Numbered from the stretch's first letter, positions 40,101-53,334 are shown. The stretch is 64,000 nt of DNA from Lethocerus indicus (GCA_019843655.1 JACDQD010000006.1:11028034-11092033), one strand, 5' to 3'. The notes: generated by a model not told the origin, from the letters alone. Numbers and translations are program-made.

Positions 40101-43100
40101 GAAACCTCGCGCACTACTCACCCTCGCGAATACATTAAAGCATAAACTATCATAACTTTTATTTTACCCAAAATGTAAACTAAAATGTTTCCTAAAGCGA
40201 AAAAGAAAACGGAACCTTAATGCGTCACTGACTAGGACCGTCAGTAGTGTGGTACTCAGGAATGATGTACATTATGTTCTGGAAGCATTGCGACGGCAAC
40301 AAAATGAACGTCCCATTAATCTAACTTGGAATAAATATACTCGCAGTATTTATGTGACTAATTTATGTGTTTCATAAAATATGCAGACATTCATAAATTT
40401 TCCCTCATGACGTATATGCGGGTATGTCCCTAGTTAACTGGGGGTGAAATTTTAAGTACCCGTAGTTTTCGGCCGAATTACAGATCCGACAAACAGTAAG
40501 AAAACAACAAATATCTCCCTAACGTACAGAAACAAAACGTTTCTAATTCCTGCTAAAACTCCTCGACAATATATCACAACTATTACTTACAAACAAATTA
40601 TTAATTTACGACTGTATTTTAAAACATAATTAGGAATACGGAACTGACCAGTCCACCAAACTCCTACAAAATTCAATCTATCATCTTTCGTAGCATTGTT
40701 AACTCCCCATCGTGTTTCTAAACGCACGATCCATCCCGATTTTAATGTCCCGTTCTTTCATGAATTGTTTGCACCTTCCCGAAATAAATCCTTCAAATTC
40801 AAAATTATACCGTCACTCTAATCATTTTCAGTGAAGTATTATACCATAATTATTTAACCATTTATTCTCTCCTACTATATGGGGAAGATAGGGATTCTCT
40901 AATTATTATTTAGTCTTCCTGTTTCGGCCAGGTGTTTAATTTATAATTGATGGAGACCTTACTTGTCCAATACAAGGATATTTATATTACCGAGCCTTCA
41001 AGGTAACGACTCCATTTTACATGCAGCAGGCCTTATTTAAAAAAAATGGTAATACGAAAATGGAAAGAAGAGGGACTCGTCACTGAGTCGATAAATCTGG
41101 GCGAGAGGAGAACGTCCAACGATAGACATCTATCTGCCAAGGGGGGCCTGGCAACCGCACAAACGCTCAAATTAACATTTCTAGGGGATCTGCACCAGTT
41201 GGTCCGCCCATGGGGACATCTCCCCACCTCCCGGATCAAATTACGATTCACTCATTAAGCTCCCCTCCTAATATGACAGTAAATTCAGTGAATTAGGTCC
41301 TGTCCTCACAGGTCTGCATATTCTGGACAGAGGCCGCAGATGAATGAGATTTTTTGGAGGAATAAAACATTATCAAAATGACGTCATACTCCAACATTAT
41401 AAGGTTTTCTTGCCTTGGCCCCCTGTCCTACCGGTATAAAGGTATATATTGTATTATTAAATAATTATTGAAGGGTAATAATCATTATAAAGCAGAAATA
41501 AAGTTATCGTGAATCGATAATGTAATAATAAAAACAAATAGTGATAATATATTCAAAATATTTGTTCAAAATACATAATATTAACATAGTAACTGACGAT
41601 ATTGGATATTAATTCCAATGGGATATTAATTGGATTTTTAAAATTCTTGTCTTATTAAGGAAATAAAGGGGTTACATCTGAAAAGAATTTCTGACGGTAT
41701 TAGATCAAATTCGAAGTTATTTATTAAATAGAGCATCCATTCTCAGGTATTCAAATGAGATTTATAGATCTTTAGAGCGCGATTACTCCTTTACTGGAAG
41801 TAACTGTGAGTTAATTGAAGTTTCGCCCGTTAATTGTATCCCACCGGAGGGTTGAGGTAATTTTGTTCTTAAAACCGATACCTATGTAACAACTTGATTA
41901 TCAATCACTGTACCACCCAGGCGGGCCATTAGATAAATTGTCCCCATTAGGTAAATTGTGCCCGCTATGTAAAAGATGTTCCTAACACTAGGCTCGGTTT
42001 ACGCTATTAACATGTCGATGGTATACTGGGAGCCCGGACGTTGTCGGAGATTGATTTTACTTTATGAACATTGCTACTTTATTTGTACGGTTTCCAAAAT
42101 TTCCTAACTCCGTTCATTCTGTGTGCTCACCCGAAATAACAGGTTCAACAAAGTATTCACTTAATTCATTAAATCTTGTCCAATTATTATATTACATTAT
42201 TTTAGTCCCTCGAGGACTTGACATATAATGAACTAGGTTCATTAATAAATAATAAACAACGTAACTTTTTGTTACGTAAAATAATGGACAATTAATAAAG
42301 AGTTCAAATTACCGTTTCAGCACATAAATAGCGGTACAGTAAAAGTAGAACAAAACAAAATTTGATTTGTGGATCAACATAACGCAGAAATTTAAATAAT
42401 ATTTGGAGGTGTAATACAACAGTTTCAATAAATAAATAATTTAATTGAAATTTAGTAATATAACGACAATTTTTTTGCGAGTAGAACAGATTTGAAATAT
42501 TCCATATTGTTGGGTTTCATAAGATGGAGCTTGTTGTACTATCCAAATGATGATCGAATGTATATACAATATAAATAATGTAAAAATTAAAATAATAAAT
42601 AAAAATTGAATCCTGCCTTTTGGGGCATAAAATAGGTTTTCTCCCATCCCAGAACCCGTCCGAACTCGTGGGAAACCCAAGGGGTGTTTGGAAGAGTATG
42701 TAATTTCCGTTCTATCAAAACAGAAATAGAAGATAGAAGTCGGTCAGTTGTGAAGGGGCGGGGGAGGTTATCCCCACCCACCCACCGGAGTAAAGTGCAA
42801 GGTCCCACTGAGAACTACCTGGGTCCCCTAACAAAAAAAATCAGAAGAAACCGAAAAGAAAATCCGACAACTAGAAGAAACAATGAATGGTAGGAAAGGT
42901 ATCGGCTTCAGGCCGATATCCTTTGGCAGGATACCCAGAGCCCCACAAAATATATCAGACTCTTTGGCTCTACCCTGATCCTGAAAAAAATTTTAATTCT
43001 AACTCGCTGAAATGTAGGAGCGATAGTTTACATGGCCATTATTGATCTTTACCGCTTACGAAATTAGAGTTCGAATAAGTAAATTATTTATAAATATATT

Positions 43101-45412
43101 TTAATAAGTTATATAATTGTAATAAGTTATAACTAATGTTTTAAACATGTTAAATATAAAAGGCAATAGTCCGATTCAGGTTATTAAAATTATGTACGCA
43201 TTGCAAATTTGTATCAAATAGGCATTTTTAATATTTCTCAGTCAAAGGACTAAGCTGACAAGTTGAAATTAAATGTAATGTGATTTGGTAACGTAATAAA
43301 TAAATTAATTAAATAAGTCTGAATATTTTATATTTGCATTTTTTTTATATATTTGCTTAATCGTATAGAGTTAAATATACCTATAAAGCTTGATCGCTCC
43401 AGCTTTTACTATCCAGCAGAAAATGTGGATCTGAAGTATGTTGAAAAAAGTTCAACATTTGACTAATTATTTTCCACTAAATTCTATACGATAAATCTGA
43501 CCACATTTGATCAGATTGGGGCTAAGTTTATAACATAAAAAAAGAAGTTATCATATATTTTACAGATGCGAATATAATTTTGGATTTTTTTTTCGTTTAA
43601 TTATTGGATGTGGTTCCTCTGGGTCAAACTGTTATATGAATGCAATCCGAGCGAGACTGAGCATATATCCTACGTTCCTGGCACCTGTCCAATTCTAAAG
43701 GAACTCAGAACGTGTCGGCTGGGAAAAGTGGTCCTGTCCAAGAGTCAAAGCGATCTTAAACGGTAAGAAATTAGGTTAATTTTTTCTTGGTTAACGAAAA
43801 AAAATATTTTAAAGAACGAAACCGAAGCGAAGGATTTAATTTGTTATCCCCACACTCATTTGGTCTTAAAATGAACCGAAGGTAGGCTTCTCGGCCATGA
43901 TCAGTAGAATTCCGTCTACCAGCTTTGTTTTACTGGCAGTTATTGTTTAGGTAAATGGGGACGGAAAATCTCCCGAGTAATATATTTCAAAACCTCAAAT
44001 TAAATCAACGCGATAGAAATATATAAATTACAGATTAAACTGATATTTCATTCCAATTTTATTACCAAATTGCACCATTAGCGTGGTAACACAAAATGAA
44101 CTAAAGAAGAAATATGTTTATTGAATTAGAGATTAATTTCAGACTACGTCTTTTCCAGGCATGAAAAATGGGGGTGTGGACTTCTGGAATATATGTAACT
44201 CAGCTTACAAAAAAAATAATTCCTCAGAATCGGTTAGAATTGATCAGTGTGAGGCTGGTGTATCTAGCGGCCGGTTGAACGGTGGAATGCAACCGCGTCG
44301 CATAAACTGGCACTGGCTCTATCTGTCTCTTTCATATTTCTGTTGGGTCGCCGCTATCGAGCGGGCCGTCGTCAACTAGAGGCCCGTGCTCTTCACCCCG
44401 AGCATATTGTCCCACTGTCAACCGCCAAACACCTGTCACTCCCACCTTTCATCAAGGAATACATTAGCCGCGTTGAATCAAACGCCTTGCAATTGCATTA
44501 CATTCGGCATCGGAAATAAGTTCCCGATGGGTCGGTCGCATACGAATATCCGGCGCCAAATTTTGCATATGCGCCTAGGTGAATACTAACGGTTTGCAAC
44601 GCCCTATTTTTATAGGGTGTTTCTGATTTTGATCGGATTTGATTTTGTCGAAGCCATAGATGACGACGGGTGGTTATCAAAATTGTTCTACATTTATTGT
44701 AGGAAATACTGCTCAACATGTTGCTCCTTTTAGAGAAACCACCCGAAGCATTGCCCGGATAATGAATTACGATTCGAAGCACATGTCTTTGGTTCTTACG
44801 TCTTATTTCTAAATATATAATAATGTTCTTTATCTTGGGATCGGGAATTGCACACCGATGTTTGGAGGGCGGGGAGTCGTCGTAGAAACTGTTTTTGTGA
44901 GGACTCAAAATTAAATATAAAAATGTTATTAACATCCATTTCGTGTGAGTACGGTCGTTGTTGACTTTTTTGTTTCATTTTCCCGGCGAGGGTCGTAATT
45001 GCTGTAAATGACTGACGAAAGCAAGAGGAACCCGAAAATTGCTCTAATACGAACGTTATATCGGGAAATTCCCTAGAGGCCGTAGCGGAGGGGGCCACCC
45101 CCTCCCACGACGTCTAATTTACTCTTAAGTGGGAATACAGGAATGCGAAGGACCCGATCAGTGGCGGAATCCTCTTTGTGTGGAGGAGGAGGAGGCGGAG
45201 GAGGAGGCCTCCCCACCACACAGGTGGATAACGAGCACGCCAACATAATTATGAGAGAGCGGCCATAAGATTATAAGATTATGTAGCCGGTGGCAGGGGC
45301 GGCTAAAAGCTTAACGGGAGGCCCCAAGGAGCGCGCGCCCCGTCTGGGCCGTGGGAGGGAGACCACCAACCTGACTTAAAACAAACATGCCTCACAGAGA
45401 AAATGAGCGGTG

Positions 45413-45413
<1 letters not shown>
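34128..45413. other. GC/CpG-richer gene desert, fourth part
   Basis: No supported gene. A 192-codon minus-strand ORF (36248-36826) is low complexity (Pro, Ser and Phe rich) and arises from purine-rich DNA, so I do not call it. Small hairpins occur at 43438-43458 (ATGTTGAA/TTCAACAT) and 44599-44620. A GGAGGA-rich stretch lies at 45181-45215. Confidence 0.4.
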
Positions 45414-45511
<98 letters not shown>

Positions 45512-45541
45512 GAGAGAGAGAGATGGGAGAGAGAGAGATGG

Positions 45542-45572
<31 letters not shown>

Positions 45573-45611
45573 GGAGAGAGCGGGAGGGGGGAGAGGGAGA
45601 GAGAGAGAGAG
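45414..45611. repeat. Long (GA)n microsatellite, about 200 bp
   Basis: Pure GA repeats to about 45495, then GA blocks separated by GGGA, ATGG and GCGA interruptions. The tract makes artificial Glu-Arg and Ser-Leu ORFs in several frames on both strands. Confidence 0.95.
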
Positions 45612-47442
45612 TGAGAGCGAGAAAGAGCGAGCCAGAGGGTTTGAGTGAGAGGTAAGAGTAAGAGGAGCCTCCCACGAAGCCTCCCACCACGAGTGGGCGG
45701 GTCACCTCCCCCTCTACCCCTGCCGCTCTTTATATATCATCGCTACACCGGCTTCACAACAATAAAATATTCAATTTTTTTACAGTCTCGTTTATCGTGA
45801 GCGTTTTTTCACCTTTTGTTTTATTCTCCTGGCTCTATTATCGGCCCTACCTTTTCGACTTCTCCTGTTTAACCCACGGCTGCAGCCAGTAGGCTCGTCG
45901 CCATTTATAAACTCACTCCTAAATACAAACGCCGGATAACGAACCCTTCTTAACAAATCCCCTGGGAAATATAGATTGCATTATTATTGAAATCGATCAA
46001 TCAGTCATGCACATGCTAATAACCTCTATAGCGGATTCCCTTCTTAGGTGATAGCCGATAAACTGACACAGTATCCCATCTCTTCGAAAATTTATTAAAT
46101 CCTTTACTTTCAGTATCCCGTAGATGTCACCCGCACATTTTGAGGATGATGGATGGCGTATTATAGGAATTATCCTGGTGGTAATGTTATGCTAATTACT
46201 GGTAGAGAGGATAAAAAGGTAGGAAAACATTTACTCTTTGACTACATAGTCCGATAAACATCAGATGTTGATAATTTTACAGGTTCATTGAAATATAACA
46301 GGAATATATATAATATAAAATTAGAAACTGTGTTCCAAGGTATATGAATGAAAATTATGAGTGAAATTGATGTATACCTGTCACGGGGTCCAAGAGGTTT
46401 TGAAATATCATTGTTCTTACCATCTGTCTCCGTTCGACGACTTAGTCCTGTGCGAGACCGTTTTTTCGTCATTGTCCGCAGCATTTCTTCATTAGATTAG
46501 AATGCGGGGGATATTCCCATGAAGTGTCCATCTAGCGCTGTAAAGTCTGCATCTGAGAGATGTTGTGAGTGCAAGATACAATGAAAAATATCCTATGACA
46601 TAACTGGATTAATATCCGTAAATTCTTTGTTTTACAATCTCCTTTGTTCATTTAATATGAGAAATTATCAAATCTATATAGAATAGTGAATATGAACGGT
46701 TTCGAAGCGTTGGGCCTATTCGAAGCGACTATGCAAATAACGATTATAACGATTTCAAACTAATTCATGTGGGTACTTATGGTGTTATCGGGAGCAAATG
46801 TGGGAAGAATTTTTGTGAAATGAACATTTGGATTCGTCCGCAGTATTGTGAAGCCATGACCACACTTCTCATCAGCCCGAAGGAAATATTCTCCGAATTA
46901 GACTCAGGACTAGGGGCTTGGGTCATACAAAGTACGAAATCATTTGGCAGAACGACGTTAGTAGGCATTCCTCTGCAGCACCTAGAGAAGAAGGCGAAGA
47001 ATGTCCCATCGATTGTAGTATTCCTCGACTCTGGATATGACAAGACCGATGGGTAGAATATTTTCGTTGTTTTACAATGGTTTCGATTGTGGGGGTTTTG
47101 TTCACTTCATATTAGAGGGGGCCCTCGAATCCGGTAGTGTAACTGGTTTCCGAGTGTTGTGGCGGCCCATTTGAAGCCACCCACGTAAATACTCGGCTCA
47201 GGGACGCTCATTGACCACTGCCTTCACCGCCCTCCAACTCAATCACCGCAGGTAAACACTTATACCTCCCGTCTAGTCCTTATCCCTTTGTGTAAGGTTT
47301 AGATTCTCGCCTCTCCCCCTTTTGATAGCCAAACACACTTGATTCTTCACCGGACAGTTTTCCCAACAGTCAAACTCATCTATTCTTTCTAATCCTTGAA
47401 CATATTTCGGACTGGGGTAGAATGATTTCAATAGTAATTTTC

Positions 47443-47444
<2 letters not shown>
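45612..47444. other. GC/CpG-richer gene desert, fifth part
   Basis: No supported gene. ORFs open on both strands at 46769-47056 have no confident homologue and no convincing splice acceptor. Confidence 0.35.

Positions 47445-47493
<49 letters not shown>
47445..47493. repeat. (AT)n microsatellite
   Basis: An uninterrupted AT run of about 49 bases. Confidence 0.95.
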
Positions 47494-47495
<2 letters not shown>

Positions 47496-48723
47496 AAGGT
47501 TTGCGCTCTAGCGTTCCTTTAGCAAAGTGTTACGGTATTTATGCAAGACGCCATGGTAATTTTGCACATTTACAATAATCTTTATTTCAGTAAATATATA
47601 AAGTATCTTTTATAGAGTCGTTGTAGCGATCTGGTCCTCTACTCGCTCATTTGTTCTAATGCTTAACAGGATTCAGGTTCTCACCATTTTCGGTAGCTTT
47701 TCATCAGTAGTAGATTATTCGTTTACACATAATTGTTGTACAATTCTGGACTGGAGCCCCTTCTAGCTATATAAAATTATATTTTTTCTTTATCGTTAAT
47801 CTGAAATACTTAAATACACTGACAGAACTCCAAAAACAGGGTAGAAAACTTGTAAAACTTTACGCGCATTAGAGTACCATTTCGTTTTAAAAATTAAATT
47901 TAACTCTGACTATATATCTCCTGGAAGGAATATTCATATTGGTAATCTAAGCCAAAATTGGCTGAATGTTTGAGACACGACACTCGGAATTACGTTTTTA
48001 AATGACCGACTTGTTTTCACGAATAATAATCGAAGGATTTCTCCTTATGATTACCAACGAAATTTATAAGGCAACTATCGAGGTTTAGTGGATTCAATCT
48101 TAGTTGGAATTTCCGGATGGTCAAATTACTGTAGATGGCCACACTGACGACTTCATTGCGGCCGATGTACCACCTAATCGGTTTCTGTTTCGACAACAAC
48201 AAAAACAAAGTTCTCACACTTCAAAGCAAAGTCGGGTTGCGGTTTCAGTATAATTTTTCCAGGCGGAAAGTGTTTTGCGGTCCCGGCGACTGGCGGACAG
48301 CGACTATCGGGTAAAAGAAAACAAAAACGCTAACGTGTTTGTTTTAAAACTTTGGGTGCTGTCCTACCTGTAATGGCCTTATACGCGGTTCGGCTTCCAA
48401 GATCGCTGGTGCTCGGGCAACCGTTTTTCTTAATCGTTTTCTGAAAATTATATGTTGCGCCGTAAGAGATATTGACTCATCTCGATGAACGGGCCTTGTG
48501 TCCGATCCGTCGGGTGATATACCTCCTAGGGGATGGTTTTCGGTAAAGGTCTCCCGGCCGCACCAAAACTCTAATACCCAAGTGTTAACAGATGTACAGA
48601 CCAAATTCCTTTTTTAGGTGGCACTCCAAAGGATTCGTTCCAAACGTGACCTCGATTGCCTGTGTGTTTTTCAGTCATTTTGGCTTTTGTACGAATATAT
48701 CTTTCGCTATCAGAAATGAATTG

Positions 48724-48724
<1 letters not shown>
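47494..48724. other. Gene desert between two TA tracts
   Basis: No gene, repeat or RNA is recognized. A minus-strand ORF at 48344-48604 has no known domain. Confidence 0.35.

Positions 48725-48763
<39 letters not shown>
48725..48763. repeat. (TA)n microsatellite
   Basis: An uninterrupted TA run of about 39 bases. Confidence 0.95.
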
Positions 48764-48769
<6 letters not shown>

Positions 48770-50709
48770 CTTACACGAGCTCTATTTATATTATAAACGA
48801 CTATTGTCATTCTTGTAGCCTATAAAAAATTGAATTTTTAAATTGAATGAGTTGGAACAAACACATTATACAGCGTAAACATTTAGTTGAAAATATTGTA
48901 AACATGTAAGACATACCGGCTGGAAATAGCAGAAGATTTTAATTTTTACTAGCAAATTTATTAGTTACTAATGTAGCTTCTACACTATTTATTAGTAATA
49001 AACCTATTGGAAATCATTATTTTTATTATTTATATATTTAGCGCAGTTTCAAGCCTCTTTATGCGCTTTGGAAATTTTTAGTATGCAATCTGTGAAATAA
49101 ATCCAATATATTAAATAAATCCAATTGTTACTGTAAATATGATAGTAGTAAAAAATAAAGTATACTTTAAGATCTTTCTTTAGGAGTCCGCTTTCAAATA
49201 TCAACATTCTACTGGTCTTCTGTTTCAAGTCGCTTATTTGGTCCTATGCTGCCCTATCATAAAGGATCTGGAAGATCGCATCAGTTATAATAAAATATAT
49301 ATGAATGGTTATGAACTTGAATACAAAGTTGATATAATGAATAATTATGAAGTCCTTAGTATAAATATGAATTTGTTCTGGAGTTTTGTAACTTTCTTCG
49401 ACCATTTGTGACTATTTTAGCCTCCCCCCACCCACACGTGCAGAAGGGTTTAACTCCCTTCCTGGAACCTGAACCCGAGTTTTCAATAGAAATATGGAAT
49501 GGAGTGGGGAGGGGCCCTTTTATGATTTTACCGCCTCAAAAGCAGCCTTCAGTTGAATTCCAGGCAGTGCTCTCTGGGTGTCTTTCCTATGACTTTTCAA
49601 GAGTCTCAGGCATAAAGGTTCACAGTAAAGGTTTGTTGTAATTTTAATCTATCTATACTCAATTCATGCACAGAAATTCACTAATTTAATTATTACTAGC
49701 GTAAATAATAATGAATAAATTTATGTTTCACGAATTAGATACGTTCCAATCCACATTATCTTAAGTATTCGGTTTATGCTCCAAAAAGTGATTACGTCGC
49801 ATTGAGCCGAATGTTCTTCACTGTTAATATGAACAACACGCTTAGCGCAATTGTTGCTTTTTTGAAAATGATAGTTATTAGAGCCCATTGGTTAATAAAT
49901 ATATTTTTTGACGTTATACTATGAGTTGTCTACTCACTTAGTGGGATAAAAAAATCCCTATATTAACAATAGTAAACTAGATTCTTTCAGCACACCTACG
50001 TCTCAAGATATTCCAAAAGAGAGTTTAATAATATTTAGATTCAACACTACTGGAATGTTTCAACTAAATAAAAGAATTAATTAAATAACATAATTATGTT
50101 TATTTGTATGTAGTTATATACAAAATATCATAAAAATGACTATAATTAAATGTATGATTAACAATAATATTCTATAATTTATACATATTTGATTAAGAAA
50201 GGAAAAATATTGAACTTATATTCCACAGAGGCAGTGCACCCTACCCAACAGTCATTTTGGGAGCTTCAGAAAAGCATTTTAAGGCAATCAGTTATTTGTA
50301 ATTTCATACATTTTGATTTTTATCTCACTGAATATCTACAGCAAGTTAAACAGTGATTTAATATGAGCATATAACATTTACACTATTCTAGTGTGTTTCT
50401 GGTATGAATAAGGATTAGTGCTGGGTATAAATATTCATAGGCTGCCTCTGTTTGAGTGGTTAAATTTAATTTTTGTATTAAATATTACAAAAAAAGAGAA
50501 ATGAAAATGCAGCGTAATTAGGAATATGACAGTCCCATAAAGGATTTTATAAATTTAACGTGTATTTTTATTTTGTGTGGTCCATGAGTATTTATAATTC
50601 CATCAATCCAGTGAGCTGGGCAATTATCATAGCATTCCAGGTTAGAGAAATAGACTAAATGTAGATTTGGGTAGATATGGTTGGTCTTTTAAATTAAATT
50701 CATAGATAT
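48764..50709. other. Transition from CpG-rich desert to AT-rich DNA
   Basis: CpG becomes rare after about 49.9 kb. No gene is supported. The final 90 bases may hold the 5' half of the tRNA-like relic described next. Confidence 0.4.
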
Positions 50710-50738
50710 GTTGCTTGTTCAAATCTGGCTCAGAGGAA
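50710..50738 (+). pseudogene. Decayed tRNA-Tyr-like 3' end
   Basis: The stretch containing CTTGTTCAAATCTGGCTCAG and then AGGAA resembles the T arm and 3' acceptor of the array tRNA (GCTGGTTCAAATCCGGC, CCGGAGGA). Upstream, TAGAGAAATAGACTAAATG near 50643-50661 loosely resembles the D-arm to anticodon region. It is a possible old member or precursor of the array lying 1.4 kb outside it. Confidence 0.4.
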
Positions 50739-52077
50739 CATCTATTTTATGTGGTTGTTCATTTTAATTTAAGGTTTATGATTCCAGCTACTGGAAACCC
50801 AGTTAAATATCTCTAAGTAAAATATAAGTTCCAGATTGTATGAATATAACTGTAGAATGGCCCTTAGGCTCATATTCATGTATTAACTATAATTTGTACA
50901 TACTAATTCCTTATTCAATTAGTTTGTTGTTAGTATTCCTTGAACCTTCCTAATAATTCCCCCTTTGTTCAAAGTTTACCCTTGCACATCCCACATATTA
51001 TTTTCTATACCTTGGTATGTCTAGGCTTGTCTAGGGATCAAGTATTGTTCCAGTTTTCCAATTTAGATTTTTAAATGTTGGATATCATAAATATTTCTAG
51101 TCTTTTGATTGTAAAGGCCGTTCATTTATGGGGTGTTTCTTCAGGTTTTCTGAAAATCCTCTTGGAGGGGAGGGTTTTTTTTAGTTTAGTAGTGTTTGGA
51201 GTATTCTCATTTTTCTTCATGATATGGATTGTTGCAAGTACTTCATTGAATTTGATTTTAGAAAGGAGGTATTTGTTCAGTATATTAGGTATTTTAAAAT
51301 CGCTATTTTGTGTTGTTGTGGCTGGTTATAGTGTTGATATATGATATGACCTTTCTTAATATGTCAGTTGTTAGACATTTTAAACTGTATTTTTGGATAG
51401 GGTCACTTGAATTCTGTATTCATTTCTTCAACATTTTCATGTTCTGTAATGAATAATATTGTCTATATAATAGAATAGTACTTGATTTTGTATTTTTCCT
51501 TTCTTTTCTATGTTCATTGTCACTACATCCTGCATAAATATTTCTGTTTGTGTTTATGTGGAATTTTTAGGATTTTACTCAACTTGAACAAATTATGATT
51601 TTGCTTTTTTAAAGTTTTTGAATTTTTCTGAGTTCTGTTTTATATTACCAAATTTTTCAATATTTGACCCTATATATTAACATAATATAAGTAACATTAT
51701 GGAGCCGCTATCAATTAATACTGTCATGTTCAGTGGTTTCACAATATATTGATCAACCAACACTTATGCACTTATGATTTTTATTATAATAAAGTTTATT
51801 ATACACACTGTATCAAAGGTCTTCAATACCCCCACAGATCGCCAATCAGGGATTCCAAATTAATTTTAGCAAATCCAGGTAACATCCTAAACTCCTACGA
51901 ATACCACAAGTTATTCATCCTCTTTAATAATTAAATTATCCCTCTATATTTTATATGAAAAAATCAATTCATATTCCATAAGCTAAACATAAAACTAAAC
52001 ATCAAGGTTCTTGCTCCACTCTAATAGAATTTATAGAAAAAAATTTGGTCGAAAACTGCATAAATGGATAAAACCCC
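50739..52077. other. AT-rich left flank of the tRNA array
   Basis: T-rich on the plus strand, especially 51080-51700, with no recognized gene; the 89-codon ORF at 51075-51344 is hydrophobic because of the T-rich sequence. Weak similarity to the repeat spacer starts near 52068 and becomes exact at 52078. Confidence 0.4.
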
Positions 52078-52108
52078 ATAAGTGATATCATTCTCCTGTC
52101 CAATCAAA

Positions 52109-52201
52109 CCTCTGGTAGCTCAGTTGGTAGAGCGGTGGACTGTAGTTGGTAAAATGTATGCAGGTATCCATAGGTCGCTGGTTCAAATCCGGCCCGGAGG
52201 A
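52109..52201 (+). tRNA. tRNA-Tyr(GTA) copy 1
   Basis: First unit of the array; standard gene with TTTT downstream and a GTCCAATC upstream flank. Left of it the repeat stops within about 40 bp. Confidence 0.95.
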
Positions 52202-52271
52202 ATTAATTTTGTTTGATTGATTGGCCACTGATAAACACGCATAAGTGATATCATTCTCCTGTCCAATCAAA

Positions 52272-52364
52272 CCTCTGGTAGCTCAGTTGGTAGAGCGGTG
52301 GACTGTAGTTGGTAAAATGTATGCAGGTATCCATAGGTCGCTGGTTCAAATCCGGCCCGGAGGA
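52272..52364 (+). tRNA. tRNA-Tyr(GTA) copy 2
   Basis: Standard unit, 163 bp after copy 1, GTCC flank, TTTT present. Confidence 0.95.
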
Positions 52365-52416
52365 ATTAATTTTGTTTGATTGATTGGCCACTGATAAACA
52401 AACATAAGTGATCAAA

Positions 52417-52503
52417 CCTCTGGTAGCTCAGTTGGTAGAGCGGTGGACTGTAGTTGGTAAAATGTATGCAGGTATCCATAGGTCGCTGGTTCAAATCCGG
52501 CCC
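52417..52503 (+). pseudogene. tRNA-Tyr copy 3, 3' truncated
   Basis: Lacks the 3' acceptor strand (GGAGGA) and the terminator: a 26-bp deletion joins CCGGCCC directly to TGGCCACTG. The upstream spacer is also shortened (AAGTGATCAAACC). A and B boxes remain. Confidence 0.9.
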
Positions 52504-52553
52504 TGGCCACTGATAAACACGCATAAGTGATATCATTCTCCTGTCCAATCAAA

Positions 52554-52640
52554 CCTCTGGTAGCTCAGTTGGTAGAGCGGTGGACTGTAGTTGGTAAAAT
52601 GTATGCAGGTATCCATAGGTCGCTGGTTCAAATCCGGCCC
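52554..52640 (+). pseudogene. tRNA-Tyr copy 4, 3' truncated
   Basis: Carries exactly the same 26-bp 3' deletion as copy 3, but with a normal GTCC upstream flank. The shared breakpoint implies duplication of a deleted unit. Confidence 0.9.
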
Positions 52641-52690
52641 TGGCCACTGATAAACACGCATAAGTGATATCATTCTCCTGTCCAATCAAA

Positions 52691-52783
52691 CCTCTGGTAG
52701 CTCAGTTGGTAGAGCGGTGGACTGTAGTTGGTAAAATGTATGCAGGTATCCATAGGTCGCTGGTTCAAATCCGGCCCGGAGGA
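52691..52783 (+). tRNA. tRNA-Tyr(GTA) copy 5
   Basis: Standard gene and terminator; 137 bp after copy 4 because of that copy's deletion. Confidence 0.95.
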
Positions 52784-52850
52784 ATTAATTTTGTTTGATT
52801 GAGCCACTGATAAACACGCATAAGTGATATCATTCTCCTGTCCAATCAAA

Positions 52851-52943
52851 CCTCTGGTAGCTCAGTTGGTAGAGCGGTGGACTGTAGTTGGTAAAATGTA
52901 TGCAGGTATCCATAGGTCGCTGGTTCAAATCCGGCCCGGAGGA
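52851..52943 (+). tRNA. tRNA-Tyr(GTA) copy 6, no TTTT
   Basis: Gene intact, but the downstream reads AATTAATGTTTG, so the usual TTTT terminator is missing. Confidence 0.92.
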
Positions 52944-53010
52944 ATTAATGTTTGATTGATTGGCCACTGATAAACACGCATAATGGAAATCATTCTCCTG
53001 TCCAATCAAA

Positions 53011-53103
53011 CCTCTGGTAGCTCAGTTGGTAGAGCGGTGGACTGTAGTTGGTAAAATGTATGCAGGTATCCATAGGTCGCTGGTTCAAATCCGGCCCGGA
53101 GGA
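53011..53103 (+). tRNA. tRNA-Tyr(GTA) copy 7
   Basis: Standard gene and terminator. Upstream flank carries the variant CATAATGGAAATC, also seen before copy 18. Confidence 0.95.
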
Positions 53104-53173
53104 ATTAATTTTGTTTGATTGATTGGCCACTGATAAACACGCATAAGTGATATCATTCTCCTGTCCAATCAAA

Positions 53174-53266
53174 CCTCTGGTAGCTCAGTTGGTAGAGCGG
53201 TGGACTGTAGTTGGTAAAATGTATGCAGGTATCCATAGGTCGCTGGTTCAAATCCGGCCCGGAGGA
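53174..53266 (+). tRNA. tRNA-Tyr(GTA) copy 8, no TTTT
   Basis: Gene intact; downstream AATTAATATTG lacks TTTT. Confidence 0.92.
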
Positions 53267-53334
53267 ATTAATATTGTTTGATTAGTCACTGATAAACACG
53301 CATAAGTGAAATCATTCTCCTGTCCAATCAAAAA

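Noticed and set aside
45376..45705. Glu-Arg and Ser-Leu repeat ORFs in several frames
   Set aside because: Direct translation of the (GA)n microsatellite.
46769..47056. 95-codon ORF with a segment VGIPLQHLEKKAKNVPSIV loosely like the start of a RhoGAP domain
   Set aside because: The spacing to the expected downstream motif does not fit, no convincing acceptor or ATG is present, and the opposite strand is equally open.
51075..51344. 89-codon hydrophobic ORF resembling a membrane peptide
   Set aside because: It is a by-product of T-rich DNA, has no homologue that I recognize, and no promoter or splice context.
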